Shown one piece after another: positions 26,301 through 34,993 of a stretch of DNA of 34,993 nucleotides (positions within the stretch are counted from its first letter, which is position 1; each line of letters starts with the position of its first letter). The stretch is taken from assembly GCA_021299695.1 (NCBI GenBank), contig JAJTEK010000057.1, forward strand, positions 1-34,993. The letters are read 5' to 3'. The stretch comes from Pirellula sp. Lineage in GTDB: Bacteria > Planctomycetota > Planctomycetia > Pirellulales > Pirellulaceae. The notes beneath the pieces were generated by a model, which did no database searches, was not told the DNA's origin, and saw only the letters and a program-made list of their open reading frames with translations. A program made the position numbers and the translations under genes.

Positions 26301-27867
26301 CAGCCCTCCTCCTCACCACGATATCTACTCGATCGAAGATCTCGCACAACTGATCCACGACCTGAAAAACGCCAACCCCTCGGCTCGCGTGAGCGTTAAA
26401 CTCGTCAGCGAAGTCGGAGTCGGAGTCGTCGCATCAGGAGTCGCAAAAGCCCACGCAGACCATATCCTCGTCAGCGGCGATACCGGCGGCACAGGCGCAA
26501 GCCCCCTGACGAGCATCAAACACGCCGGACTACCCTGGGAATTAGGGATCGCAGAAGCCCACCAAACCCTCGTCATGAACAACCTGCGGAGCCGTGTGAC
26601 CCTTCAAACCGACGGCGGTCTGAAGACCGGACGCGATGTCGTCATCGCCGCACTACTAGGAGCCGAGGAGTTCGGATTCGCAACCGCCCCGCTGATCACC
26701 CTCGGGTGCATCATGATGCGCAAATGCCACCTGAATACCTGCCCGGTCGGGATCGCAACCCAAGACCCCGAACTGCGCGCCAAATTCGCCGGCAAACCAG
26801 AACATGTCGTCAACTACCTGTTCATGGTCGCCGAAGACGCTCGACAAATCATGGCCTCGCTAGGATTCGCAAGCATCGATGAAATGGTCGGGCGAACCGA
26901 TTGCCTTAAAGTCGATCATGCGATCAAGCATTGGAAGTCCGATGGACTGGACCTGACCCCCATCCTAAAACCCGCCAAAGGGCCAACGCCCGATACCGAA
27001 ACCCATCAGACCATCCCGCAAGACCACGGCTTGGAAAAGTCCCTCGACATGCAAGTCCTCTTGCCGAACTGCCGAAAATCCATCGAAACCGGCGCGCCGA
27101 TCGAACTGCATCTGCCGATCATCAACACCAACCGAACCGTCGGCACCATTCTCAGCCACCATATCGCCAAAAAATATGGCCAAAAGGGACTCCCGGCAAA
27201 CACGATCCACGTCAAATTCCGAGGGTCCGCCGGCCAAAGCTTCGGCGCTTTCCTGGCCCACGGAGTGACCCTCGAGATCGAAGGCGATGCCAACGATTAC
27301 GTCGGCAAAGGTCTCTCCGGGGGACGCATCGCGATCTACCCAGATCGCAATGCAGGCTTCAAACCCCAAGACAATATCATCATCGGAAACGTCTGCCTCT
27401 ACGGCGCAACGATGGGCGAACTGTTCGTTCGCGGTCGCGCCGCCGAACGCTTCGCAGTCCGAAACTCCGGCTGCTCTGCTGTCATCGAAGGGGTCGGTGA
27501 CCACGGTTGCGAATACATGACCGGTGGTCGCGTCGTCATCCTCGGTCCAACCGGACGGAACTTCGCCGCCGGCATGAGCGGCGGTGTCGCTTATGTCCTC
27601 GACGATATCAACGCCCTACGCATCCGAACCAACCTCGGTACCGTCGAACTCGAACCACTTGTCGATTCTCAGGACATCGCAGAAGTCCTCGCGCTGGTGA
27701 GTGCCCATGCAGAACTGACCAATTCGGCGGTCGCCCAAGAACTCCTCCAAAACTGGCAATCGAGCCTCGCGAAATTCGTCAAAGTCATCCCTACCGATTA
27801 CAAGCGAGTCCTTGCCGAACAAGCCAAAGAAAACGCTTTGCAATCGTCCTCCGTTGCAGCCTCCTAA
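23302..27867 (+). CDS. gltB: Glutamate synthase large subunit (GltB)
   Basis: The protein has 1521 residues, the normal length. After a 22-residue propeptide comes the amidotransferase nucleophile in SCGVGFVAN (Cys23), with the class-II glutaminase features [13 protein letters not shown] and [11 protein letters not shown]. The central domain is followed by the FMN synthase domain ([53 protein letters not shown]). Cysteines 1136, 1142 and 1147 ([12 protein letters not shown]) match the 3Fe-4S ligands. The C-terminal GXGXG domain is complete ([19 protein letters not shown]). It makes two glutamates from glutamine and 2-oxoglutarate with electrons passed on by GltD. Forty-seven bases separate it from gltD. 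No Shine-Dalgarno site is seen before the ATG. Confidence 0.98.
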   Translation: MNTPYGYPTKQGLYDPELEKDSCGVGFVANVKGVPSHQIVVDADTILRNMDHRGACGCEQNTGDGAGILVGLPDKFLRRVAKSTFGVDLPAKGLWAAGNIFFPKIAAERDKCRRIFNRLISSEGQTLIGWRDVPQQADLADIGPTARSAEPWTEQVFIQAAEGISSEEFERKLYAIRKQASHTLRNDSTLEQASLFYVCSLSTKTLIYKGMLTPAQVVPYYPDLSEEDFETHLAMVHSRFSTNTFPSWDRAQPLRFMSHNGEINTLRGNINWMRAREGMAQSELFGEELKKLFPVVEPMCSDSGTFDNVLEFLLMNGRTLQEAIMMMVPEAWQKHDTMSQEKKAFYEYFSCLMEPWDGPASIVFTDGKYIGATLDRNGLRPSRYYLTTDDRVIMASEVGVLPVDPAIVKEKGRLQPGRMFLIDFDQGRLIPDEELKSSFAAKRNYQEWLREGRITLDQLAKAKEWHGFYPDTLLSRMQAFGYTIETMHFMLVPMIQTQVDPIGSMGNDSAIACLSDQPRLIYDYFKQLFAQVTNPSIDSIREDVIMSLECYIGPEKNLLAATPEHCHRLLIHHPILTNEELGALKNMDLRGWKTASIDITFDRSLGKAGLEKTLDRICDEAEKAIDDGYSLVLLTDRALSNQRVAVSSLLACGAVHQHLVKVAKRTAIGIVVETGEAREVHHHCLHVGFGADAINPYLAFESLWQASRDGMLEEKDEDKIVAQYRKAVAKGMLKVMAKMGISTLASYKGAQIFEALGLQNDVIERCFKGTSSRIQGCSFDILAEETLRRHALAFPTERSDAWSMLPNVGEFHWRAEGEKHGWDPAAIADIQVAARNGDKNAYRRFADHINQDARMRYALRGLFEFQSTRDPIPLDKVQTADKIVKRFCTGAMSLGSISSEAHETLAIAMNRVGGKSNTGEGGEDPARFKILDNGDSKRSAIKQVASGRFGVTIEYLTNADELQIKISQGAKPGEGGELPGRKVDKYIAKIRYSTPGVGLISPPPHHDIYSIEDLAQLIHDLKNANPSARVSVKLVSEVGVGVVASGVAKAHADHILVSGDTGGTGASPLTSIKHAGLPWELGIAEAHQTLVMNNLRSRVTLQTDGGLKTGRDVVIAALLGAEEFGFATAPLITLGCIMMRKCHLNTCPVGIATQDPELRAKFAGKPEHVVNYLFMVAEDARQIMASLGFASIDEMVGRTDCLKVDHAIKHWKSDGLDLTPILKPAKGPTPDTETHQTIPQDHGLEKSLDMQVLLPNCRKSIETGAPIELHLPIINTNRTVGTILSHHIAKKYGQKGLPANTIHVKFRGSAGQSFGAFLAHGVTLEIEGDANDYVGKGLSGGRIAIYPDRNAGFKPQDNIIIGNVCLYGATMGELFVRGRAAERFAVRNSGCSAVIEGVGDHGCEYMTGGRVVILGPTGRNFAAGMSGGVAYVLDDINALRIRTNLGTVELEPLVDSQDIAEVLALVSAHAELTNSAVAQELLQNWQSSLAKFVKVIPTDYKRVLAEQAKENALQSSSVAAS

Positions 27868-27914
27868 ACCATCCAACCAAAAGATCAACACGTTTACCAA
27901 TAAAGTTTAGACCT

Positions 27915-29420
27915 ATGGGAAAGCCAACTGGATTCAAAGAATTCGACCGCAAAAAGGTATCCTGGAGATTGCCAATCGTCCGGCTAGAAGATTACCAAGA
28001 GATCTACACCGATCCGTCCGAAGAACACCTGCGCACCCAAGGCGCTCGTTGCATGGACTGCGGAGTGCCCTTCTGCCAATCGGCCAGCGGTTGCCCTATC
28101 CAAAACCTCATCCCCGAATGGAACGATCTGGTCTACACCGGACGCTGGAAAGAAGCCCTCGATCGTCTCCATAAAACCAACAACTTCCCCGAATTCACCG
28201 GCCGCGTTTGCCCTGCACCCTGCGAAGGTGCTTGCGTCCTAGGAATCACGAACCCACCGGTGACGATCAAGAATATCGAATGCGCGATCATCGACCGCGG
28301 TTTCGAAGAAGGCTGGGTCGTCGCCAAACCACCCAAGGTTCGCAGCGGTAAAAAAATCGCCATCATCGGAAGTGGGCCTGCCGGTCTGGCGGCGGCCGAC
28401 CAACTGAACCAAACTGGACATAGCGTGACGGTCTACGAACGCTCCGACCGAATCGGTGGACTCCTAACCTATGGCATCCCCAACATGAAACTCGACAAAG
28501 GTGTCGTCCAACGACGCCTCGATCTCATGGCCGCCGAAGGTGTCCAGTTCGTCACCGGGGCCGATGTCGGTAAAAACGTTGATCCAAAAAAACTCGTCGC
28601 AGAAAACGACGCTGTCCTACTGGCCACCGGTGCGACCAAACCCCGCGATCTGCCTATCCCCGGTCGCTCGCTCCGAGGTGTTCACTTCGCCATGGAATTC
28701 CTATCGGCCAATACCGCTAGCCTCCTAAATAGCCATCACGCCGACGGAAAGTTCATCTCCGCCAAAGGCAAACGGGTCGTGGTTATCGGCGGTGGCGATA
28801 CCGGTTGCGATTGCATCGGAACAAGCTTGCGACACGGTTGCGCGCAACTGGTCAACTTCGAACTCCTCGACCAACCCCCAGAAGAACGCGCCAAAGACAA
28901 CCCCTGGCCCCAATGGCCCCGTATCTTCCGCAGCGATTATGGACACGAAGAAGCCGCTGAAAAATTCGGCCACGACCCGAGAACCTACAACATCCTGAGC
29001 AAAGAGTTCGTCGATGATGGTCAAGGCAACGTCACGGGCATCAAAACCGTTCGAGTGGCTTGGAAAGTCGAAAACGGCAAAATGAATATGACCGAAATCC
29101 CAGGCAGCGAAGAAATCATCGGCGCCGACCTTGTCCTCCTCGCTATGGGATTCCTAGGCCCCGAACAGTACGTCTGCGAACTCCTAGGGATCGAAACCGA
29201 CGCCAGAAGCAACTACAAAGCCCAACACGGTCCGTTTGCAACCAACATCCCAGGTGTGTTCGCTGCAGGGGATTGCCGTCGTGGTCAATCGCTCGTCGTC
29301 TGGGCAATCAACGAAGGTCGGGGCGCAGCACGCGCTATCGATATCTTCCTCAGAGGTCACAGCTCACTGCCAGCCCCAGGCGTTACCCTCGGATCAGCTC
29401 TCGCAACCGCCAGCATCTAA
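27915..29420 (+). CDS. gltD: Glutamate synthase small subunit (GltD)
   Basis: The protein has 501 residues from ATG 27915 ([12 protein letters not shown]), the N-terminus expected for GltD; open sequence upstream is only shadow of gltB. Cysteines 46, 49, 54 and 60 (CMDCGVPFC...GC) and 99, 103 and 107 (CPAPCEGAC) are placed for two 4Fe-4S clusters. The FAD dinucleotide fold is [11 protein letters not shown] (about 150-160), and the NADPH-binding fold is [13 protein letters not shown] (about 288-300). The C-terminal FAD contact is [20 protein letters not shown]. It delivers electrons from NADPH to GltB. It forms an operon with gltB, possibly controlled by the LysR protein. Confidence 0.97.
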   Translation: MGKPTGFKEFDRKKVSWRLPIVRLEDYQEIYTDPSEEHLRTQGARCMDCGVPFCQSASGCPIQNLIPEWNDLVYTGRWKEALDRLHKTNNFPEFTGRVCPAPCEGACVLGITNPPVTIKNIECAIIDRGFEEGWVVAKPPKVRSGKKIAIIGSGPAGLAAADQLNQTGHSVTVYERSDRIGGLLTYGIPNMKLDKGVVQRRLDLMAAEGVQFVTGADVGKNVDPKKLVAENDAVLLATGATKPRDLPIPGRSLRGVHFAMEFLSANTASLLNSHHADGKFISAKGKRVVVIGGGDTGCDCIGTSLRHGCAQLVNFELLDQPPEERAKDNPWPQWPRIFRSDYGHEEAAEKFGHDPRTYNILSKEFVDDGQGNVTGIKTVRVAWKVENGKMNMTEIPGSEEIIGADLVLLAMGFLGPEQYVCELLGIETDARSNYKAQHGPFATNIPGVFAAGDCRRGQSLVVWAINEGRGAARAIDIFLRGHSSLPAPGVTLGSALATASI

Positions 29421-29498
29421 GACAACAAAAAACACTAAAAACCAAGCATCCGGATCTCTACGCGAGATCCACTACCGTCATATCTCTGCGGTCGTCTT

Positions 29499-29726
29499 CC
29501 CTTGCGTCCTTGCGTTCATTTCTTCCCTTGCGTCTTTGCGCCCTTGCGCCCTTGCGTTCATTTCTTCCCTTGCGTCCTTGCGCCCTTGCGTTCATTTCTT
29601 CCCTTGCGTCTTTGCGCCCTTGCGCCCTTGCGTTTATTTCTTCCCTTGCGTCTTTGCGCCCTTGCGCCCTTGCGTTCATTTCTTCCCTTGCGTCTTTGCG
29701 CCCTTGCGCCCTTGCGTTCATTTCTT
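29499..29726. repeat. Tandem array with 42-bp unit, six copies
   Basis: Units begin CCCTTGCGTCTTTGCGCCCT and end CGTTCATTTCTT. They start at 29499 (26 bp, shortened), 29525 (42), 29567 (34, shortened), 29601 (42), 29643 (42) and 29685 (42), followed by a degenerate fragment to about 29750. Within each unit CCCTTGCG itself repeats, and length changes are multiples of 8 bp (one or two of these subunits lost). All frames on both strands are open in parts, giving repeat peptides such as REEMNARAQGRKDA, which I do not call genes. The array fills the gap between the convergent gltD and helicase genes. Confidence 0.95.
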
Positions 29727-29743
29727 CCCCAGCCTCTTTGCGT

Positions 29744-31120
29744 TTACCGTCTTCGCACGCTGCCGCGGCTCTTGGCCCGCCCAAGCGTCCGGCTCGCAGG
29801 AGCTGTTCCAAAAGGCAAATCGGCTTGAACCTCAGCGACAGGTTCGCTTTGGGCTGTATCCCCAAACCCAGATCCAGACACCCTCTGCCCAGCCGACCTC
29901 GGCGATTCTGAAACCTGGGAAACGGACCCATTGCTGGCCGCTGGGCTAACACGACGCTTGCCGACGACCTCGGACAAAGGATCCTTCTCGAGCATTCGGT
30001 TGATCCGCTGCTCGATCTCCGTGAGCAAGTACCCTTGGTCCTTGCCCACGAACGAAAAGGCGATCCCCGATCGGCCCATCCGACCAGTCCGTCCGACGCG
30101 GTGGACATAATCGTCGCACTCGTCGGGCATGTCGTAATTGATGATGTGCGAAATCGACGACACATCGATCCCACGGCCAACGACATCCGTGGCCACTAGG
30201 ATGTCGATCTTGTTCTCTCGCAATGCCTTGAACACTTCGTCGCGCTGTGGCTGACTCATGTCTCCGTGGATCGTCTCGACGCGAACCTTGCGCTCCGGAC
30301 GGTTGACGTAATAACGCTCAAGCTGCCGATGCAACTTGGCCGTCCCAATCTTGGTCCTGCAAAAAATGATCGCCTGAGGCGGCTCCTCGCGCTCGAGCAA
30401 TTGAAAGAGTACCTCTTGCTTTCGATCCTGACTGACCGAGATGAACCTTTGCTCAATCGTCTCGACCGAGACGTCTTTATCCGAACAGTCGATGACGACG
30501 GGCTCGAAAAGGTAGCGGTTGGCCAAATCCCGAATCCGCTCGTCGAGCGTTGCGCTCAAGAGCATCGTCTGTCGATTCTCAGGACATCGACGCAAAATTC
30601 GCTCGATGCTAGGACGAAATCCAATGTCGAGCATCCGGTCGGCTTCGTCGAGCACCACGCACCAGATCCCACCGAGCCGCAGAGAACCACGCTCGATGTG
30701 ATCGATCACCCGACCAGGGGTCCCGACAACCACTTGGACGCCGTGGCCCAAAGCCTTAAGCTGCTTTTGCATGTGCTTGCCACCGGCGACCTCGACGATC
30801 TCCGTCGGGCAGCCCTCGGCCAACTTGACAAACTCCCCGTAGACCTGATGGGCCAACTCCCGTGTGGGAACCAATACCAATGCCTGGGGAAGCGGATGGG
30901 TCCGAAGCGGATCGAGTTGCTCGAGAATCGGGATCGCAAACGAAGCGGTCTTGCCAGTCCCGGTTCGAGCCTGACCGAGAATATCGTAGCCCTCGAGCGC
31001 ATGCGGGATAACCCGGGCTTGTATAGGGCTGGGTTTGCTCCAACCGACCTGGGCTAAAGCCCTCTGCATGACCGGTGAAAGGGGTAGCTCGGAGAAATGC
31101 TCCGGCATCGGTGACGTCAT
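29744..31120 (-). CDS. DEAD-box ATP-dependent RNA helicase
   Basis: The protein has 458 residues. Helicase motifs are complete and in order: Q-motif region (SPIQARVIPHAL, 31-42), motif I ARTGTGKT (51-58), Ia PTRELA (85-90), TPGR (134-137), II DEAD (158-161), III SAT (189-191), then IIFCRTK, ATDVVGRGIDV and HRVGRTGR (340-347). After the core a variable C-terminal tail of about 75 residues is rich in Ser, Arg and Gly, as in RhlE-type helicases that act in ribosome assembly or RNA decay; which RNA it serves is not visible. The stop codon lies at the edge of the 42-bp repeat array, and the tail may have been reshaped by it. ATG 31108 is an alternative start. It is divergent from the HEAT-like gene. 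Confidence 0.95.
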   Translation of the reverse strand: MTSPMPEHFSELPLSPVMQRALAQVGWSKPSPIQARVIPHALEGYDILGQARTGTGKTASFAIPILEQLDPLRTHPLPQALVLVPTRELAHQVYGEFVKLAEGCPTEIVEVAGGKHMQKQLKALGHGVQVVVGTPGRVIDHIERGSLRLGGIWCVVLDEADRMLDIGFRPSIERILRRCPENRQTMLLSATLDERIRDLANRYLFEPVVIDCSDKDVSVETIEQRFISVSQDRKQEVLFQLLEREEPPQAIIFCRTKIGTAKLHRQLERYYVNRPERKVRVETIHGDMSQPQRDEVFKALRENKIDILVATDVVGRGIDVSSISHIINYDMPDECDDYVHRVGRTGRMGRSGIAFSFVGKDQGYLLTEIEQRINRMLEKDPLSEVVGKRRVSPAASNGSVSQVSESPRSAGQRVSGSGFGDTAQSEPVAEVQADLPFGTAPASRTLGRAKSRGSVRRR

Positions 31121-31202
31121 ATCTGCACTTTCCTGAAGAATTTTCTACGTCTACGATACCCTCAACCCGCACCTTTGACTAATCCAAACCCGCTGTTTTG
31201 CC

Positions 31203-32828
31203 ATGGAATTCAATCCAATCGATTTTTCCCCCGAACACCGACTCTGGGCCTTGGAATGCCGAGCACGCCTCGAATACGCACTCGATACAGCCAAACTCGA
31301 TGCGGATCGAACCTCAGGTCCCATCTGGCAAACCCCCGACGAATGGCTCCCATGCCTCCTCTTGGCCGAGGGTATGTGCGACCTGGAGAAATCCGAACAA
31401 GCCCTCTTGAAGGATCTCCAAGGCCCCGGCAAAGCCGCCCTGAATGAAGCACTCAGCACCCTGGCCAACTGGCTGTTCCAACTGGTTCGAACCGCTCCGG
31501 CCTGCTTCGAAGATCAAACCGCCCGCCTCGTCCAATTGCTCGCCGCCCAAAAAGCCTGCGAAACCTACAACGCCTTCCGCAAATATCAGCCCCAAAAATG
31601 CCTCGGTGTACTCCTCGAATCGATGCTCCTAAGCGGCCAGTCCTCAAGCATCCGGGTCGCCGTCGACCTGCTGGTCGATGCCCCACCGACTGACTGGAAA
31701 GACTCAGCACAAGCCCTCGGAGTCCTGATGCAATCGACCAACTGGAAACTCGCGGATGTCTTCCCCCGCTTGCTCGATACCAACCAACCGAGCGTCCTTG
31801 CACCCGCCCTAGACCTAGCCAACAACATGGCCCGTAAACACGGCGTTCGTCCACACCCAGCAGCCGAACGCTTCGATTCGCTCCTGACAATCTTCGGCGC
31901 AATGACCCTCCAGCTACAATCCCTCGAAGAAAACCCCCGCCAATTCTCCGACAACGTCCAAGTCATCCAGCAAATCCTCTTCGACGCCGTCTCGCTCCTG
32001 GTTGCTCTGTGCGATTTCTTCGCCCAAATGGGTGACCCTCGGTCCATCGGGAAACTCAACCAAGCCCTCGTCCTGAAACACCGACGATTGAAACTCGAAT
32101 CCGCCTACGCATTGGCCAAACTCGGGGAATCCAGAGCACTTGACCTGATCGTCGAACTCCTCCAAGACGACTCCTCTCGCGCACGGGCTCTAGCCTACCT
32201 GCACGAACTCTCAGCCGACGATCGGATCGATCCCCAATGGACCTCCTCGCTGGCCAAAGCCAAATCGGACCTGGCGATCTGGCTGAGCCAACCCGAACAG
32301 TTTGCTATCCCTCCTTCTCGCATCACCCTGGTCGAACAAAGGACCCTTCAGTGGCCTGGCTTCGACGGCCCCCAAGAATGCTTCTTGCTGCAGTTTGACT
32401 ACGGTACAGGCGATGGGAACTACTCGAACATCGGATTCTCAGGGCCGTTTCCCATCGCCATGTCGCTCGATATGAAGTCCTTCTCCAACGACACGGTTTT
32501 TGCGATGTACTTGGCCAACGACATCGAAGACCCCCACGAATCGCGAATCGCTTGGGATTCGCTCCCCGAACCGCACAAGGACTCCTACGAACCGATGCTC
32601 AGAGAGCTTGAAGAAAAAGGTCTCCTAGGGATCAAACCACTGGCCCAGTTGAACTGCCTGGGCGCCCAGGCACTCCTGTGCCAAGCCACCTCCGATGAAG
32701 GAAACGCCTGGGGAATTCTCACCGACGGCGATTCGATCATCCGATGCATCTCCGGCCCGCAAACGTTCGAAACCCTGTTCCTCCAATGGAAAGGGAAACT
32801 CGCCCTGGAAATCCTCGGCGAATCCTGA
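31203..32828 (+). CDS. Hypothetical protein with HEAT-like helical repeats
   Basis: The protein has 541 residues, nearly all predicted helix in the first three quarters. The best repeat-like stretch is at about 285-335 (ALVLKHRRLKLESAYALAKL, then GESRALDLIVELLQDDS), which has the pattern of a HEAT or PBS-lyase repeat; earlier segments (SSSIRVAVDLLVDA; PSVLAPALDLANNMA) may be weaker copies. The last about 170 residues are a separate mixed alpha/beta part (FLLQFDYGTGDGNYSNIGFS) with no family I recognise. No signal peptide or membrane span, so a cytoplasmic scaffold or binding role is possible but not shown. It starts 82 bases from the divergent helicase and precedes the nitroreductase by 46 bases. 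Confidence 0.8.
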   Translation: MEFNPIDFSPEHRLWALECRARLEYALDTAKLDADRTSGPIWQTPDEWLPCLLLAEGMCDLEKSEQALLKDLQGPGKAALNEALSTLANWLFQLVRTAPACFEDQTARLVQLLAAQKACETYNAFRKYQPQKCLGVLLESMLLSGQSSSIRVAVDLLVDAPPTDWKDSAQALGVLMQSTNWKLADVFPRLLDTNQPSVLAPALDLANNMARKHGVRPHPAAERFDSLLTIFGAMTLQLQSLEENPRQFSDNVQVIQQILFDAVSLLVALCDFFAQMGDPRSIGKLNQALVLKHRRLKLESAYALAKLGESRALDLIVELLQDDSSRARALAYLHELSADDRIDPQWTSSLAKAKSDLAIWLSQPEQFAIPPSRITLVEQRTLQWPGFDGPQECFLLQFDYGTGDGNYSNIGFSGPFPIAMSLDMKSFSNDTVFAMYLANDIEDPHESRIAWDSLPEPHKDSYEPMLRELEEKGLLGIKPLAQLNCLGAQALLCQATSDEGNAWGILTDGDSIIRCISGPQTFETLFLQWKGKLALEILGES

Positions 32829-32858
32829 TCCGTCCGATCCGTCCGATCCGTCCGATCC
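32827..32858. repeat. Short tandem repeat, GATCCGTCC x3.5
   Basis: Three exact 9-bp units and a partial fourth begin at the second base of the stop codon of the preceding gene. The run lies between the HEAT-like gene and the nitroreductase and is the kind of sequence prone to slippage. Confidence 0.9.
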
Positions 32859-32874
32859 TAACCGAAAGAAAACC

Positions 32875-33543
32875 ATGAAAACTCCCAATGAAATTCCGAC
32901 CCCGCAAGGGTCTCCCAGCCAGTGGCTCGATGCCCTAGAGTGGCGCTATGCCGTCAAACGATTCGATCCACAGCGCACGATCGATCCGGAACTCTGGCAA
33001 GCGGTCGAAAGAAGCTTGATCCTGACCCCGAGCAGCTTCGGCCTGCAGCCCTGGCAGTTCCTGGTCGTGACCGACCCGGCAGTCAAAACCCAATTGCCAG
33101 CGATCTCCTGGGGCCAGCAGCAACCCAACGATTGCTCCCACTTGGTCGTCATCGCAACGCTCCGCTCGATCGACACCCAGTATGTCGATCGATTCCTCCA
33201 CGATACGGCAAACACACGAAACATCCCGTTCGAGAGTTTAGCGAACTATCGCAAAGTCATCCTCGGATTTTTAGAGAATAGCCCGGAGCGCCTCGCCGAT
33301 TGGGCGACCCAACAAGGCTACATCGCCCTCGGGCAACTGATGGCTACGGCCGCCTATTTGGGCATCGATGCTTGTCCCATGGAAGGCATCTCGCCTACAA
33401 AATACGACCAAGTCCTAGGACTCGATGGGAGTCCCTATGCCACACGGGTGACTTGCGCTATGGGCTATCGTCACCCCGAGGACGGATACGCATCGAATGC
33501 CAAAGTCCGCTTCGGCGCTGAGCAATTGGTTCGTAAACTCTGA
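32875..33543 (+). CDS. Nitroreductase family protein (FMN-dependent NAD(P)H oxidoreductase)
   Basis: The protein has 222 residues, typical of the NfsB/FRase I branch. Arg24 and Lys28 in WRYAVKRFD bind the FMN phosphate, SSFGLQPWQFLVV (53-65) is the usual second FMN and dimer-contact segment, and GQLMATAAYLGIDACPMEGI and the late YASNAKVRF complete the fold. Such enzymes reduce nitro compounds or quinones with NAD(P)H in the cytoplasm; the natural substrate is unknown. I chose ATG 32875; an earlier in-frame ATG at 32695 reads through the 9-bp repeat and the end of the preceding gene. It is likely cotranscribed with the HEAT-like gene. Confidence 0.92.
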   Translation: MKTPNEIPTPQGSPSQWLDALEWRYAVKRFDPQRTIDPELWQAVERSLILTPSSFGLQPWQFLVVTDPAVKTQLPAISWGQQQPNDCSHLVVIATLRSIDTQYVDRFLHDTANTRNIPFESLANYRKVILGFLENSPERLADWATQQGYIALGQLMATAAYLGIDACPMEGISPTKYDQVLGLDGSPYATRVTCAMGYRHPEDGYASNAKVRFGAEQLVRKL

Positions 33544-34179
33544 ATCCAGTTGGAATCTGGAACCCCAGTAATTGGCCCATAGGGCACCGCAAAAAGATCA
33601 ATCACCTCGTTAAAACGTACCCAAGGGCACTGCAATACCCCATTAGAAACAACCGGAAGCATATCGCTCCTAAGAGAGCAAACATCTGTATCAAAATGTA
33701 CGCCTCCGCCTTCGAAAAACCAACAAAAAAACACGGTCCTGAATCTGTTGATTGTGCAGGCCAGACCATTGACTTTGTCCTCTCGATCAATATAACTCCG
33801 ATGGAGCCGACGCAGATTGATGCGAAAATCCTTCCCGGGGGTGGCGTTCGATACAGAAAAATATAAGGCTCTTCGGTGAGCAATCTTCGCTTGCGACCTT
33901 AGAATGACATTTTTCTGTAGATCGTGCCCTTGGCTAGTGCGAAGTCCGAGTCTCTCTCGTCGAAAAATCGTTTCAGCCAAGCGATTTCTGAGCACGCATT
34001 TCACATACACACACATAATTCGCCTCGATCCAGTCTTTGCGAGAGCCACTCGCGAGGACTGGGCCAAGGTACCGTAGGATCGGTAGGTAACTCTCCCGAT
34101 CCCGTTCATTTACGACGTCCCCGGGGTTTCCCGGGCGATGGTTTTATTGTTGTGCAATTCATTTTACGGAAATTTGTCG
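33544..34179. other. Gene-free, AT-richer intergenic region
   Basis: About 635 bases hold no gene I can support. Open frames exist on both strands (for example minus 33602-33883), but their products look random. The stretch is visibly richer in A and T than the rest of the window, for example in runs such as AACCAACAAAAAAACACG near 33717. It precedes a probable surface protein gene and should contain its promoter. A CCCCGGGG...CCCGGG pair near 34120-34136 is the only structure I see. Confidence 0.5.
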
Positions 34180-34993
34180 ATGACCCGCTCTCCCAACCGC
34201 TCGTCCTTGTCCATCCGTGTCGTCCGTGCTATGAGCGCCCTGAAGTCGCTGATGTGGAAACGCTGGTTTAGAACCTCGATCTACGAATCGATCCGACCTT
34301 CGGCTAGCAGCCGAATCGGATGGCTCGAGACCCTCAGCAGCTTGATCGCTGAAGGCTCCGAGAACGTTCATCGCGGGGGAGTGCTCAAGGTATCGGCCAA
34401 GGAGCGGGCCAAGCGATCGGCGGCTCGAGAGTTTCGTCGCCGCTTTGTGATGGCCGAGCAACTCGAACTCCGAGCCCTCATGGCCGCCGATTTAGGGCTC
34501 GATCCGCAAACTTGCGATCTAAGCGAGTCGGTCCAAATCGGTGCAATGGTCGCGGGCACAAGCCAAAACGATGTTGTTTTCAAGGCACAAACGGCAATCG
34601 CGCAGGCCGACGAATTCCTAAGAAATCATGTGGTTTCCGGCCGATTTGAACCGCTTGCATCCAGTGTATTTGCCATTGGCCAAAATCCAGTGGCTTTGGC
34701 CGAACTGTCTAGCTTGGTATCCGACATTCGCTCAGGCGATTTCTCGGTGGACGTTGCCGTCAGGACCGCCTCAGAGCTTCAGGGCAAACGAGCTGCGTAT
34801 ACATCCTCCGATCCGTCGGGTCTTGAACAGATCTATCTCAATGGTGATTGGCTCGCGAGTAACCCAAGTCAGAACCAAGTGCTCGAAGTGGTTCTCGAGG
34901 AAGTCGGCCACGCGATCGATTACCGCTTGAACGGGCCGTTCGATACCGCAGGTGACGAAGGCTACGTCTTTGCTCAGTTGGCCCTGCAGACGG
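34180..34993 (+). CDS. N-terminus of a large exported surface protein (truncated by window)
   Basis: The frame is open from ATG 34180 to the window end (271 codons). Around residues 86-105 it has RRRFVMAEQLELRALMAAD, which matches the planctomycete exoprotein leader: a basic stretch, then L-E-x-R-x-L-x-A-A-D, found at the start of giant adhesins and repeat proteins. Further on, about residues 241-270, is LEEVGHAIDYRLNG...DTAGDEGYVFAQLAL, a segment I associate with large calcium-binding or cadherin-like exoproteins; EEVGH looks like a degraded zinc-protease helix. The start is uncertain: an in-frame ATG at 34138 and others at 34231 and 34252 exist, and none has a strong Shine-Dalgarno site. 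The leader would then sit unusually far from the start. Domains beyond 34993 are unseen. Confidence 0.75.
   Translation, partial: MTRSPNRSSLSIRVVRAMSALKSLMWKRWFRTSIYESIRPSASSRIGWLETLSSLIAEGSENVHRGGVLKVSAKERAKRSAAREFRRRFVMAEQLELRALMAADLGLDPQTCDLSESVQIGAMVAGTSQNDVVFKAQTAIAQADEFLRNHVVSGRFEPLASSVFAIGQNPVALAELSSLVSDIRSGDFSVDVAVRTASELQGKRAAYTSSDPSGLEQIYLNGDWLASNPSQNQVLEVVLEEVGHAIDYRLNGPFDTAGDEGYVFAQLALQT

Noticed and set aside
27507-27914. 136-codon N-terminal extension of GltD
   Set aside because: It lies inside gltB in another frame, is arginine-rich noise, and the ATG at 27915 gives the standard GltD N-terminus.
29499-29726. Possible CRISPR array or repeat-protein gene
   Set aside because: No unique spacers; every frame gives only repeat peptides, and lengths vary by 8-bp subunits, which would break a coding frame.
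33602-33883. Minus-strand open frame with hydrophobic stretches
   Set aside because: No start signal, no recognisable motif, and composition matches the AT-richer intergenic DNA.

Overview
The window looks like a piece of a Planctomycetes chromosome, most likely from the Pirellulaceae or a close relative (inference from gene content; no rRNA is present). Support comes from the DUF1592/DUF1587 cytochrome-like protein paired with a DUF1552 Tat protein, a UVR-motif protein of planctomycete type, a PTS EIIA domain fused to a helix-turn-helix, a Tat-exported sugar isomerase-like protein, and the start of an exoprotein with a planctomycete-style basic leader (RRRF...LELRALMAAD). Weak or absent Shine-Dalgarno sites and many intergenic hairpin repeats also fit.

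Layout. 1-2201 (minus): two overlapping M16 peptidase genes, one with the zinc motif and one without. 2854-3591: UVR-motif protein. 3592-4061: repeat island with a six-copy 35-bp tandem array between hairpin repeats. 4062-5785 (minus): HTH-EIIA regulator translationally coupled to a degenerate receiver-like protein. 5979-10697 (plus): sugar isomerase-like protein, then a tightly packed two-ATPase/two-permease ABC-2 module. 10736-16960: chaperone locus, a perfect sigma-54 -24/-12 element followed by groEL1 (broken by a frameshifting deletion), groES, groEL2, dnaJ, grpE and an FmdB-type zinc ribbon gene. 16961-17464: repeats and strong hairpins. 17465-21281 (minus): DUF1592 then DUF1552, flanked by two related dispersed repeat elements. 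22084-29420: a LysR regulator followed by gltB and gltD (glutamate synthase). 29499-29726: a tandem array with a 42-bp unit. 29744-31120 (minus): DEAD-box helicase. 31203-33543: a HEAT-like protein and a nitroreductase. 34180-end: N-terminus of a large exported protein.

The most notable signals are the sigma-54 promoter driving a chaperonin cluster, with a perfect dyad at enhancer distance; the roughly 112-base out-of-frame deletion in the first groEL beside an intact second groEL; and a family of terminally repeated (CGTRCT)n elements that brackets the DUF1592/DUF1552 operon. I found no CRISPR array, tRNA, rRNA, transposase or recognisable defence system.
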